Assembly (NCBI GenBank): GCA_026008535.1
Contig: BRKX01000017.1
Coordinates: 9,998,501-10,062,500 of the forward strand
Reading direction: 5' to 3'
Source of the DNA: Perilla frutescens
Taxonomy: Eukaryota > Streptophyta > Magnoliopsida > Lamiales > Lamiaceae
Length of the DNA stretch: 64,000 nt
A program made the position numbers and the translations under genes. Below, one piece after another: positions 1 to 12,237 of the stretch (position 1 is its first letter; every line of letters starts with the position of its first letter). Below the pieces are notes generated by a model that was not told where the DNA came from, did no database searches, and worked only from the letters and a program-made list of their open reading frames with translations.

Positions 1-203
1 AAAATCAAAGATCTTCAAATAAAAACAATATTGATCTAATGTCAATTATATCTTTCACACTTTAAAATAAATTCATGGTTCCATTATAAACCAATATATT
101 CAAAAAAAAATTATTTATATTAATATGTCGATTTCCAATAGTTAATTTGTGAAGAAAATATATGAATGCCAAGATATCTACTTAAGAGATATTATTTTAC
201 TAT

Positions 204-601
204 CGCAAAAACTCTTGTGCATAAGATGTATATGAGACAGTCAACGTGTTGACCGGATCAACGCGCGTTGACTCGGTTAAAGCGTTTGACCAAAAAAATT
301 GTGAAAATTGGTGATACTTTCTAGGGATACAATTGATACTTTTTTTAATTTCGAATGATACTTTTTAGTGTGTCAATTGATACTTATCTTAACAGTTTTT
401 TTTCTTTATTTTTTTATTCTGCCCAATACTTTTTATTGATACAAATGATACTTTTTAGCCTTTGAAATGATACTTTTCAGTATTATGAATGATACTAATT
501 TTGACGGATTTTTTGATCAAAGCATTGACCCGGTCAACACAGGTTGACCCGATCAACGCGTTGACCGTCTCATGTACATCTTATGTACAAGAGACTTGCC
601 C
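204..601. mobile_element. Mutator-like MITE with long terminal inverted repeats
   Basis: The two ends are inverted copies of each other for about 80-100 bp; both contain a CTCTTGT..ATAAGATGTA..TGAGAC block followed by GTTGACC/GGTCAAC palindromic motifs. A perfect 9-bp direct repeat TTTTACTAT flanks it at 195-203 and 602-610. A 9-bp TSD plus long inverted repeats is the hallmark of Mutator-like elements. The interior (about 310-490) is a run of short direct repeats around TGATACTTTTTAG and has no coding capacity, so this is a non-autonomous copy. A diverged relative lies at 28678-44787. Confidence 0.82.
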
Positions 602-610
602 TTTTACTAT

Positions 611-1124
611 TGTCTAGAATAACATCCAAATACATATAAAAGTAAGATTGTTGATTAAATCAAACCGTAAAAACTAAATCGTTTACATAATTCAACAAAT
701 TATTTAAAAATAAGAAATCTTAAATGGCTAGGGGTAATTTAAATTTAAAAGATAAGTCCAATTTGAATCATACAGTACGATCTATCATCACAAATATAAC
801 CTAACAAATCGAATATATAAATATTATTTTTTTCCTATGCAAAATCAATATCAACGAAGTTATGGTAATTATGAAAAAAGTCCATGATATTTAATTATGC
901 TCATAATTTATAATTACGAAAGCATAATCGTGAGGATTCAATATATAAAGAATTCTCGACATAATCATAAGCATTGGCAGAAATCCTTTTTTTTGGGTTT
1001 TTTTTTTCAGAATATGAAATCTAAACAATTACTATTCATAAATTTATCTTGAATTAAAGATTCATCAAGCTCATGCCAAAACATCACACAACAATAATTT
1101 TATAGCATTCCAACATCAAAAGAA

Positions 1125-1156
<32 letters not shown>

Positions 1157-1858
1157 GTATGATATACTTGCAATCAATACCTTGCAAATCACATATATCA
1201 TAACATATAATTTTGATTCACGCCAAATTTAATTTCATAATTTTGATTTATAAATTATCTCGCAGGAAAGACATGATTCTTTCCTATGGCATACATCCGA
1301 TATTAATACATGCTCAATTAGCTAGATATTCGTGCTAATGTAAATCTAAATAACAGATCAAAGTAGAAAAACAAAGAATATTGGGGGAAGAAACATGATT
1401 TTATTCATGGGTGTATTTTATTCATTGATGTATTGATCTACACAAGATTACAAGATATATATATAGGACTAGAAACTAAACGCTAGAGTAGGGAACAAGT
1501 AATGTCCATATATAATAAATATATTTATAACAATACATACATTTTTGTGTTTGTAAAGTCCTTCAACGCCTTGCTTCATGCCTCTAAATTTCATAATACA
1601 TCCGTGCAAGTAAATTAAATTGGTGCAAAGATAATATTTTCAATTGACAAGTTAATTGGTATAGTCATTATCTAGCTAGCAATTGCCAAACAACCAATCT
1701 CCAACAAATTATTGGGTAATCAATCTCCAACAAATTATTGCAAGAAAATAAAATAATAAACATCAAGTAAATTTACAATTCCGACATGAATTTCATAAAA
1801 ATGTCATTTTGCGTTGAAAAATATAAATAAAAATTTCAAAATCTTAAAAATATTGTCG
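611..1858. other. AT-rich intergenic DNA
   Basis: No gene seen. It holds a short TA tract (about 1135-1158) and two adjacent copies of a 24-bp phrase around CAATCTCCAACAAATTATTG (about 1695-1741). Confidence 0.6.
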
Positions 1859-1879
1859 AATGAAACTAGGGGTGGGGAA

Positions 1880-2213
1880 AAATACCAAAATATCGAAATA
1901 CCACACTTATCATACCGAAAAAATACCAAAAATATCGAATTTTCGGTATACCACAGTTTTCAGTACGGTATGATACCGTATCGATAATTTTCGGTACGGT
2001 ATCGATATGAAATTTGAAAATTTTCGGTATACCGCGGTATTCGGTATATACCGATATTTTCGGTATATACCGGTATTCGGTATACCGAATGTTTCAGTAT
2101 ATATAGAAAGTTCGGTATATATCGGTATGTCAGTACATCGGTATATATTGATATTTCGGTATATCGGTACGGTACGGTATACCGATATACCGTACCATAC
2201 CGATAGTTTTTAA
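1880..2213. repeat. Left subterminal CGGTATACCG array of the hAT element
   Basis: Dense imperfect tandem copies of CGGTATACCG and of its half CGGTA/TACCG, spaced roughly every 10-20 bp. The motif is a palindrome, so the strand can fold on itself. An apparent 68-residue reading frame here (2007-2213) is a by-product of the repeat. Confidence 0.85.
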
Positions 2214-2559
2214 ATTTTTTTTATTATTATTATTTTTTCATAACTTATGGTTATTGTAGTACACTAATTTCATTTGAGTACACATGACTAGAAATATAAT
2301 AAGTGACAATTATATATCAATAAAAGAAAAAAATTAATCAAATGATTATATTTAAATTATAGTATATGATGATCTATAACATTGCATATATTTACAATTT
2401 TATTAATATATCATATAAATCATGTATAATTTAAACTATTACATAATAAAGTGAACAATTGAAATTTGAAAGTTACATGTAATAACTAAAAAACAGTACT
2501 CTTATTCCTTTTATTATTAAACACTCAATCCTCCTTTCAAATATTAAACACTAAAAGTT

Positions 2560-3960
2560 AAAAAAAAGAGTTATAAGAGAAATAAAAGAAAATTTATAAA
2601 TAAGTAGCTAAATATTTTAGATTTCATCATATTCTAAAAAAATATAATATTAAGTAGAAGTTTAGAAAATATAAATAATAAAAAAATATGAGTTATGAAT
2701 TGCAATGAATGATTTAAAAGTATACATAATAAATAGCAACCTTATATTCTTCTCCAATATTAAGCACTACTAAAAGTTAAAAAATAAATAAAATAATAAC
2801 AAGAACCTAAAATATATGTAAAGTATGATAATAACACTTTGATGTTAGAAATTGAAGTTGAACATGACTAATAAAATATAATAAACTAACATTATTACAA
2901 TTACAATTATGATTTATGAGTAAAGTAAGTTATAAGATAAATAAAAGAAAATTACTAAATAAGAAGATAAAAAAAGCTCTTAGAGTTCATTAAATTCTAA
3001 AAGAAAAAATATAATATTTAGTAAGTTTAACACAAAAGGTTAGAAAATATAAATAATAAAAAATACACGAGTTATGATTGAAAATGAACAATTTCAAAGA
3101 ATACATAATAAATAGCAACTTTATATTATTCTCCAATATTAAGCACTAAAAGTTAAAAAAATAATAAAATAATAATAACAAATTAGAATATATGTAAACT
3201 ATGATAATAACACTTTGATGTTAGATATTGGAGTTGAACATGACTAATAAAATATAATAAACTCACATTATTACAAGTACGACTTATGAGTAAAGTAAGT
3301 TATAAGATAAATAAAAGAAAATTACTAAATAAGAAGATAGAAAAAGCTTTTAGAGTCCATTAAATTCTAAAAAAAATATAGTATTTAGTAAGTTTAACAC
3401 AAAAAGTTAGAAAATATAAATAATAAAAAATACACGAGTTATGATTGAAAATGAACAATTTCAAAGTATACATAATAAATAGCAACCTTATATTATTCTC
3501 CATTATTAAGCACTAAAAGTTAAAAAAAATAATAAAAAAATAATAAGAAGAAACTAGAATATATGTAAACTATGATAATAACACTTTGATGTTAGATATT
3601 GGAGTTGAACATGACTAATAAAAGATAATAAACTAACATCATTACAATTACGACTTATGAGTAAAGTAAGTTATAAGATAAATAAAAGAAAATTACTAAA
3701 TAAGAAGATAAAAAAACTTTTAGAGTTCATTAAATTCTTAAAAAAAAATACAATATTTAGTAAGTTTAACACAAAAGGTTAGAAAATATAAATAATAAAA
3801 AATACACGAGTTATGAATTAAAAATGAGTTCGTAAAGTATGTTATATAAGAATTGAAAGAAAAATACTACATAAGAAGAGAAAAAAAAAATGTTAGGATT
3901 CATTAAATTCCTAAAAAATATAATATTTAAGAGGTGTAACATAAAAGCTTAGTAAATATA
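2560..3960. repeat. Tandem ~370-bp AT-rich repeats inside the hAT element
   Basis: The phrase GAACATGACTAATAAAA recurs at about 2859, 3236 and 3606, giving periods near 377 and 370 bp; neighbouring phrases (GAGTAAAGTAAGTTATAAGA, AATACACGAGTTATGA) recur in register. There are about three and a half copies, no open frame of note, and the repeat fills the interior of the element. Confidence 0.8.
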
Positions 3961-4199
3961 TATAATCTAATTAAATATTTGGATCAAATATTATATATTA
4001 TGAGTAAAGTAATTAATAAAGGAAATAAAAGAAAAATTAATAAAAAGAAAAGAAGAAATACGATATTTGGATTTATAGTTGCTAATCAATCATTTAGTAG
4101 TATTATATTTAAAATTTGGTTGTTAAGACATGGATTATTAAACTTGTTTGATGTTTGTATTTTGATTATGGAGACATGATTTTTTGGATGTTATTTGTA

Positions 4200-4497
4200 A
4201 AATTCAGATTGGTACGGTATGTGAATTTCGGTATTTTCGGTATATCTTAAAATTTCGGTATTTTCGATATACCGTGAAAGTTCAGTATACCTTGAAAGTT
4301 CGGTATATTCGGTATACCATATAATATCGGTACGGTATGGTATACCGAAAATATCGGTACGATATCAATATCTATTACGGTGTATATCGAAACTTCGGTA
4401 TACCGAAAGTTTCGGTACGAGAACGGTATCAGATTTTTCGGTATCAAAATTTCAATACGGTATACGGTACGGCGTGAAATTTTCGGTATATCGTACC
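4200..4497. repeat. Right subterminal CGGTATACCG array of the hAT element
   Basis: Mirror counterpart of the array at 1880-2213: repeated CGGTA..TACCG motifs ending at the inverted GGGGGTGGG terminus. A 100-residue frame on the minus strand across it is not considered coding. Confidence 0.83.
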
Positions 4498-4517
4498 GAC
4501 CCACCCCCAAATGAAAC

Positions 4518-5069
4518 AATCTCCAGCTCCTGTACCTTAAAAAAATCAATCAATTTTCAGCCCAAATCCCACGAGTTCTTGATTTGGAAGCTCAATCTCG
4601 CCAACATCATAAAATATACCCTGTTTGTGACACTTCAATTTTTTGGTTGCAGAAAAATTTTCGTTGTTCTATTTTTGCTACAATTTAAAACGGTGGGTTT
4701 TTTGAAACATTTTAAAACAACGGTGAAATAAGTGAATATGCCTATAATATCACTATGTAACAATTGAGTATATCCCTGAAGATTGAACTAAAGAACTACG
4801 TATAACTAGAATTGCTTCTGGTTGCAGACGTTAAAACATTGGTGAAGTTAGGGTTATCAAGATTTTATTTTTGTCAAAAAAAAAAAAAAACCTTTGATAA
4901 GATTTTTATGAGTCAAAATTCATTAGACGTATCAAATCTGGATTCAGACACTTACTATAAAATTATAAATGTTCCAGAGAATATTTAGATCCAGATCTGG
5001 ATTCATCTTACGAATTTTGACCAGCAAGACGATGCCATGAATACAAGTTTTTGTGAATATATATATATA
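4518..5069. other. Intergenic DNA
   Basis: No gene, RNA or clear element recognised. A poly-A tract lies near 4875-4890 and a short TA tract precedes the next MITE. Confidence 0.5.
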
Positions 5070-5745
5070 GGGATGGGATCTGGTGAGAACCGGTCGCTAG
5101 GTGAGAACCGGGAACCGATCTCATCCGTCCATCCTGCAAAATCGACGCCCCAAATCCATCCAGATTTTCGGTGGCATTTTTGTAATTATCGCGAAAATCT
5201 TCAATTCGCGCATCTCATTAAGGGTAAAATCGGAACTGAACTCAAAAATTGCCCAGATTCAATTTTAGCATCCGACTTCGCACATTTTAGCCTCATACAT
5301 TTCTCATTTTAGCATGTGTTGATAAACAAAAATGGAACGATGATTTCATTGGAATGAAATGCAATACACCCTATTTGGGGACAGTAAACCCTAATGGGAA
5401 TCTCATAATTACTAGTTGGGATCATAAACTTAATAAACCCTAATTGAGAACGGTGAACCCTAGTGGAAAATGTCACATCAATTTTAGCCTCCTACTTCGA
5501 TAATTTTAGCATTATGCGATTCTCATTTTAGCCTCATGCGAATCTCATTTTAGCTTCAGAATAAAAGGGAAGAATTATTAAATTACTATATTACCCATCC
5601 GTCCAGAAAGTTGCCGAAAATTACAGGAATGCCACCGCCCATCCACTTAAATCTGATTTAATTTGGACCGTCCAGATTGAGTCAAATAAGGGTTAGGATT
5701 GGTTCCTAATTCCCACCTAGGGGAAGGGTTTTCATTTGATCCTTT

Positions 5746-5748
<3 letters not shown>
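5070..5748. mobile_element. MITE inserted in a TA tract
   Basis: It begins GGGATGGGATC and ends with the inverted GGGAAAGGATC (9 of 11 match). Both ends are embedded in TATATATA tracts, so the duplication cannot be resolved. Subterminal CTAGGTG-G-GAAC phrases occur near both ends. The interior has several AAACCCTAA-like phrases (near 5386 and 5445) and repeats of a CATTTTAGC phrase. No coding capacity that I credit. A related 3' end is at 19496. Confidence 0.6.
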
Positions 5749-5793
<45 letters not shown>

Positions 5794-8117
5794 TCTTATG
5801 TAGATTATATTATATTAACAAAATATAGAATAAGGAATGCTTATAATTGTAAGATGAAACTCTTAACTCCCAAGTTGGATCCGAGATCGTTTTACGCCTT
5901 TACGGGTTAAAATTTATAAGACGGGTTAAGATTTGGATTCAAATACTATAATATTACAAATATACTATATAATATGAGTTTTACTTCGGGTCTTGACCCA
6001 TTTTACAAATTTTGGACTGTAGACAATCTCATGTCAGTTTTTTTCTGATTATAATTATATTTCCTTATATTATATGTACTGAATTTGAGAAATTTGATGA
6101 CAAATATCGATTTTCCTTTATATTTCATTCTATGAAATAATTTATTCTTTTATGGTAGGTTAAGAGTACTTAATTGATGGAACTTTTACACTAATTAAAT
6201 ATAATATGATTAATCCACAACTAGTAATTTTATTTTTCTTTCAGAACCACAACCAGTAATGTTAATGTCAATTCAAATAAGATCCTTAAAAGATTTTGTC
6301 AATTAAATGAGTGCATGCAGCACGTAATGCACGATAAGATTATCCGTATCTCGCACCAACTTTTTTTTATATTTTTTTCTGAGGAAATGTACGCTAACTA
6401 GTACTCTCTAAATTTCGCAATAATTGATATTTCACAGTGATTGGATGCTATCAATAATTAATATTTCAGTGATTGAATGTTATTAAAAACTATTTATGTA
6501 CAATAATAAAATTATATTTAATTATGAATTTAATATGTAAATACATATATAAATTAAATCGACTGAATTATAAATTATCCGTATATTTTTTAAGGTTGAA
6601 AAAATCGGGCTTGGCAGCCGCTTGGACGCCAAACGTCAACGTCCTCTACCCGTGTGAGAAACAACCCAGTCGGACATAAAATCAGGGAGGCCGAATCCTC
6701 GTCGCCAAGGCAATCTTGGAGGTGACTAATCGGCTAATCAGGCACTAATCAGTTTTCATCAATTTTTTTTTTAAATGTTTGATTCGAAATCTGATTAAAT
6801 AAAAAATTTGAGGTTTTCCACCCATTATACAATAATATATATCTCAATTCTTCAATCTACAATTTATGTGGGATGTAGAAGAATATGAAAAATTGCAGAC
6901 ATAATTTGAGATTTCAATTTATAATTACCCACTCTTTTATACAACAACACACATCCCAGTTATTTAATCTACAACCGATGTGGATGTAGGAAAAGTTTGA
7001 AATATTAATTTGAACTTTTATACAAGAACCTACATCAATTTTCACTATACAACTGTTATAGGATGTAGGATATATGAAAAATTAATATATAAATAGCAAT
7101 ATGTAATAATATATAATAAAAAAATAAAAATGAATATGCTCTGCGTGCCTAGATTCTGCTTAGGTCTCGCCTGAACAATCTAATGGATTGTTATATATTA
7201 TTACATGTAACTTCATGAATTCACCTAAGCATAACCAAAATATCATGATCCTGGTGATTGATATGCAAATTTAGAACTTCACAAATCTACAAAAAAAAGC
7301 TACGGATGTGAAGTGGTAAAAAAAAAAACAATATTAAAAAATCAAGTAAATTGTCTTTAAAGATTTGAACTCATTAAAAGATTTTGGATGTGGATCTTGA
7401 ATTTTTTAATACATTTCATTAACTTAAAAATTAAAAATATTTAACATTTGTATATTTGAAATATTTTATTCAATTTTATTATATATTTAATTCAAAAAAA
7501 TTTTAAAATATTTAATTTATAAAAATTTAAATTGTGTTTAGTATTAAATTGGTAAAATCAAATATCAAATACTATATATGCCAGATCTTGGCATCAAAAT
7601 TTATTATTTGTTCATATACAATATCATTTCTTATTGCTTCTATTTGGGATAGATTTTGGTTAAAAATTAAAATAGATAAGTTTTAATTATTTAAAATATG
7701 TTTAAAGTTGAAAACTTAAATATGATAACTTGAAAACTTTAAACTTACCTAACATTAAAATATTAAGAACAATTAATACATTTAATTCAAAATTTAGATT
7801 TATTAATTTAAAATTTTGTATGTGGATCTTGATTTTTTTAAATATATTTAATCAATTAAAAAGTAGAAAATTAAAATGAATACTTTCAAAACATTCTTTT
7901 TGCACTTTTTAATATATTTAATTAAATTCAAATCTATACTTTAGTATTAAAATGATACTATCAAATATCAAAATATTACACACTTGATCTCAATTGAAAG
8001 AAACACAAATGTGGAAATTGTTACCGTTGAGAATGATATTTCAGAGATATTATTACTTTATTTGATAAGCTCGAAATTAATACTCTATCAAATGTGTTCC
8101 GGCATTCTAGTAACATC
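5749..8117. other. AT-rich intergenic DNA
   Basis: It starts with a (TA)n tract (5749-5788). A short GC-richer island at about 6600-6740 and a GCGTGCCTAGATTCTGCTTA-like phrase near 7144 may be the ends of a degraded element, but I could not set boundaries. No gene seen. Confidence 0.5.
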
Positions 8118-9538
8118 TGTTAGTTTTGTATACTAGAAGAACATGTCTTTGTATACTTTTTTGATGACATGATGATATAGATTGAATCTTATTACAGTCA
8201 CTATTTGCATTTACATTATTATATAACTGTTTATGCATATTTAATATACTTACACTGTAGATGATATGGTGTGGGTAAACACACATTAAGATCATATCAT
8301 CACATCTTTGTATTGTATTAAAAAGCTCACGGCTTAGATGGTCCTGAATACACCATCGGTACACCGTAGAATAATCTGATAGTTAGTTTGTCTTGACTGA
8401 TTGATTATTCTAATACACTTATTAAGTGTATTGAGTAGGATCACGATAGGATATTGTTCTCTACTCTGACACTATAAGTTAGAGAACAAAGATCCACAGA
8501 GTTTGAATTCTTAACTTATATTTATTGCCGAACATATGTATGCTTGGTTTATTGCTTTGATTTATCTATGGATGAGATTCTCTTATAGAGTCAATAAACT
8601 CGATATCTTGGGTAATGGCATTTGCACACATGATGTGTCGTGCAATATATATAAGCACCGTATCCTGGTGTGTCAGGTTGATGATGTTCTCTTGAGGAAA
8701 CACAAGTTCATGTGAAACCCTGCAGGTGGAATTTATTCTGCACATGATAAAGCTTGTGTGGTACGACTCAAGGTTTTAGATGTTAATTAATTGTAGCTGT
8801 CAGAGGCTTACATAATTAATTAATGAACATTAGATCTTAAACACGGGGAATGACTGAATTAAAGGAGAAGACATATTCACAAATATGTATTAAATTGGTA
8901 GGTCATTATTACTTCTTTAATGGAATAAAAGTAATATTTAATTTATTTATTAATATCCTAAGTTTATTGGATATTGGGAATTAAATAAATTAGTGGGCCA
9001 ATTTAATATTTTTCTAGATCCTTGTTGTAGCCCAATATGATTTTAATGGATTGGAGATAGAAAAGGAGATTGAGGCCCAAACCCAGTAGGTTTGGAACCA
9101 TATATTTTCGGCCACCTCCCTATAAATAAGGAGGTGGGGTTTCGAAAATCACACACTTAATATCAGCCCCTCAGTTCTCTCTTTATCTCCACAGATTCCA
9201 TAATTATCTAGTAGATTTCTGTCCACCCTGAATCTAGATACAGTCTGAGAATACAGCAGAAGATTTAGAAGTTGAATAGCTGAGCTAGGGGCGGCGATCA
9301 TCATCATCTCAACAGCAAGATTAGACCTTTAATCTTGTTCTCAACCCGTCTTCAATTGTAAGTCGGTTTTCAATTATCTATGTTTCCGCTTTTAGTAGAA
9401 TCGATAAACTGGATTGCATGTTTAATTGAACTCGGTTAAATAAAACATATGTGTTTCATAAAATATGAATACATGATATTAGGATTAAAGAACATCCAAA
9501 TAGATCTTGTGGTGATTTAATTCAAAGAAACCCCAACA
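8118..9538 (+). repeat. 5' LTR of the copia element
   Basis: It starts TGTTAGTTTTG and ends CCAACA (TG..CA), 1421 bp. It aligns along its whole length with 17321-18737, with scattered substitutions. It carries its own TATA box at 9121-9129. Confidence 0.93.
9112..9137 (+). promoter_or_regulatory. LTR TATA box within an inverted repeat
   Basis: TATAAATAA (9121-9129) is flanked by CCACCTCC on the left and its exact inverse GGAGGTGG on the right. The arrangement is the same in the 3' LTR (18313-18338). It is the only strong TATA box I see in the LTR and sits where a U3/R promoter is expected. Confidence 0.65.
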
Positions 9539-9540
9539 AT

Positions 9541-9557
9541 TGGTAGCAGAGTGGGTT
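9541..9557 (+). other. Copia primer-binding site
   Basis: TGGTAGCAGAGTGGG begins two bases after the 5' LTR. It resembles the TGGTATCAGAGC-type site complementary to the 3' end of initiator methionine tRNA that primes minus-strand synthesis in plant retrotransposons. Confidence 0.8.
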
Positions 9558-12237
9558 TTGGTACTGTTTTAGATTTAATCCTAGGATTAATTCAAAATAT
9601 ATGCTTAAATTTGATGATAAATTTATGTTGCTTAAATTTTCAAAATTATGTGTTCATTTTTTCGAATTGGTTGTGTTCAAAATTTGGATGAATTTTTGAT
9701 CCTGTTCAAAAATTCTAGTTTTGGAACACTATGAATTTTTCGGTCACATCTTAATTATATTTGGAATAGATTTTTTATTTATCAAAATTTTCAAATTTAA
9801 TTAGATGTGTGTTTCGAAAATTAAGGTGTCAAATTTTTCGAAATATGATGTCTTAAGTTCCCTAATTTTTTATGTTAAATTTTCGGTCATATTGGATCAA
9901 TTTGGAGAAGATTTTGATGAAAATCAAATTTTCAGATTTATCTAATATGTGGTTTCGAAAATTTGGTGTATTAAAATTAGATTTGGAATAGATTTTTGAT
10001 GATGTCAAAATTTCCAGATTTAATTTGATATGGTTTCGAAAATTATGGTACCAAAGTTTTCGAAACTTTGGTGTTTTAATTTTCCTAATTTGTTCTATGT
10101 ATTTTCAATTATGTTACATTAATTTGGAGAAGACTTTAATTAAAATTAAATTTCCAGATTTATATAACATGTAGTTTCAAAAATTATAGTGTTGTTTTTA
10201 GGAAAGTTTAATGTGTTAAATTCCCTAATTTTGTGTTATAAATTTTCGGTCCTAGATAAATTAATTTGGAAGAGTTTTTGATGAAAATCAAATTTTCAAA
10301 TTTATTTAGCTAGGTGTTTCGAAAATTTGGGTGTTGAAGAATGAGATATGGTATTTTTGATGTATATCACAAAGTTACCTAATTCTAGTATACATAAAAG
10401 TTGAAAATAAAATATTAAGTTTGGAAAGTTTGAAGTGGATCAAATTTCCAGATTTATTATTTGGTAATTTTTTATTTTTATGCTTAATAGAATGGAGAAG
10501 GTAATTTTGATATATATCAATAATTATCAAATTCTAAATACAATAAGATTTGAAAATAGAATTTAAATTTGGAAAGAATTTGAAGTGGATCAAATTTCCA
10601 GATTTTATTCTTGTAATTTTCAAAATCTTTGGAAAGAATTTGAAGTAGATCAAATTTCCATATTTTATTCTTCTAATTTTCGAAATCTTTGTAGATAAGA
10701 ATTGGGAGAAGTAATTTTTGGTGTATATCATAAATTACTTAACTCTAATCTAGATAGATTGAAAATAAAATTTAAATTTGGAAAGAGTTTGAAGTGGATC
10801 AAATTTTCAGATTTTAGTTTGTATAAATTTCGATCCTAGTCTAAATATTTGGGATAGAATTTTGATCTATATCAATATTTTCAAATATTAATTAATTGGA
10901 GTTTACATGAAAATTAAAAATAAATTTGGTGGATAATTTTAATAAATTTTCAGATTTATTTTTATGGAATTTTCGAGATATACAAGATTAAATTTGCTAG
11001 ATAATTATTTTAATTTTCAAATTATATCTTGTGGTAATTTTCAAAATTATTAATTTAATTAATTGCAATTTTTGAAAATTAATATCATGTATGGTAATCA
11101 TATGGTATTTTATGGTTTACCAACTATCATGGCTCTTTTAATTATGTGACGTATGTTTTAATTTTATGTTGAATGTATGATGAGGCCGTATGCCGGGTTG
11201 GCTACGTGATTTTAATCCATGAGAAAATTCATGGATTAGGTCTAGATTTTATTTTGTGTTGTTTTAATGTAATAGAAATAAAATTGTTAGACCAAGTTAT
11301 TGAGTTGTAATTTTATTCTAGATATATTAGATTTTTCCTTTTAGAAATAGATATTCTATATTGAATAAAGTTTGAAGATCAACTCAAAGAAGGAAAGTAG
11401 TGCAGTCCAAGAAGAAATGAATCACCGGTTCACGTCCCGAAACCCTAATTGGAGCTAGGGTTATCGGCGAGGCATGGTGAAGGGGGCGGTGGCCCTTACC
11501 CTGCTCTGGAGCTGACTTTCTAGTTTTATCTCATTGATCAACATAAGATATAAGCCATGATAGTTGGTTTAATATTATTGCTTATTATGTTGTTTAAGCA
11601 TGCAATGTATGTTTATTATTTTATGTGATGTTTGCATGTTTTATAATGGGATAAAATGAAACTTCAATCATAAATAACTAAGTGGGAGATATTCATACCA
11701 AAGTATGTAGAAATCTCATACGGTCTCCATTAATCTGGTTTAAGTGAGAAATGATGGGCATGCGCGTTGACAATAGGTCTTCCTTCATATCGGATGTGTC
11801 ATATCATAGAATTCCCTAGATATTAAACCTCTTTAAAAAAAAGATAGTTGTAGAACACTGTTAGAACTAACAGATGGAGCAGTTAAATTCGAACATGTGT
11901 ACTTGGGGCGAAGATAATAGTGTTCATACTTAGATGTAATTTATTAATAAACGTCCACACAATCGTGACTTATTAATTAGAAGATTACATGACTGTGTTG
12001 GTTTTCGGCTATTAATTTGCTTGTTGTAAGGAAACTCAACTAGAGGCAAATTAAAGGTTTAATAACCTGCTTAAAAATAAATTTTATAAACATCCACAAT
12101 ATCGTGTCTTATAGAAAACGTTTTTAAAATGTCGGTAGAAAAGTATATAATTTTATGAGATTTTCAATTATATGCTACTTATCCTAAAGTTTGTGACTGT
12201 AGTGCATGTTTATTTTTTCAGTTACTCTATATCATCA
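9558..12237 (+). repeat. Long untranslated leader with degenerate repeats
   Basis: About 2.7 kb separates the primer-binding site from gag. From about 9650 to 11060 it is built of degenerate copies of a phrase like TTTGATGAAAATCAAATTTTC AGATTTA followed by GTTTCGAAAATT; one pair near 10555-10690 is a clean direct repeat of about 57 bp. Only short frames are present. An oligopyrimidine stretch followed by CAG lies just upstream of the gag start. Confidence 0.7.

Larger units (their letters stand above)
1867..4509. mobile_element. Non-autonomous hAT element with foldback-like ends
   Basis: The termini are TAGGGGTGGG on the left and the inverted TGGGGGTGGG on the right. They are flanked by a perfect 8-bp direct repeat AATGAAAC (1859-1866 and 4510-4517). 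An 8-bp TSD with a T/CAGGGGTGG-type end is typical of the hAT superfamily. About 300 bp at each end is made of CGGTATACCG-type motifs, and the middle is an AT-rich tandem array. There is no transposase, so movement would depend on an enzyme supplied elsewhere. The superfamily call rests on TSD length and end sequence only. Confidence 0.8.

Noticed and set aside
5386..5460. AAACCCTAA phrases as interstitial telomere repeats
   Set aside because: Only isolated single units inside a MITE, not a tandem telomeric array.
6595..7180. Possible MITE with GC-richer ends
   Set aside because: No convincing inverted termini or duplication could be matched, so it was left within intergenic DNA.
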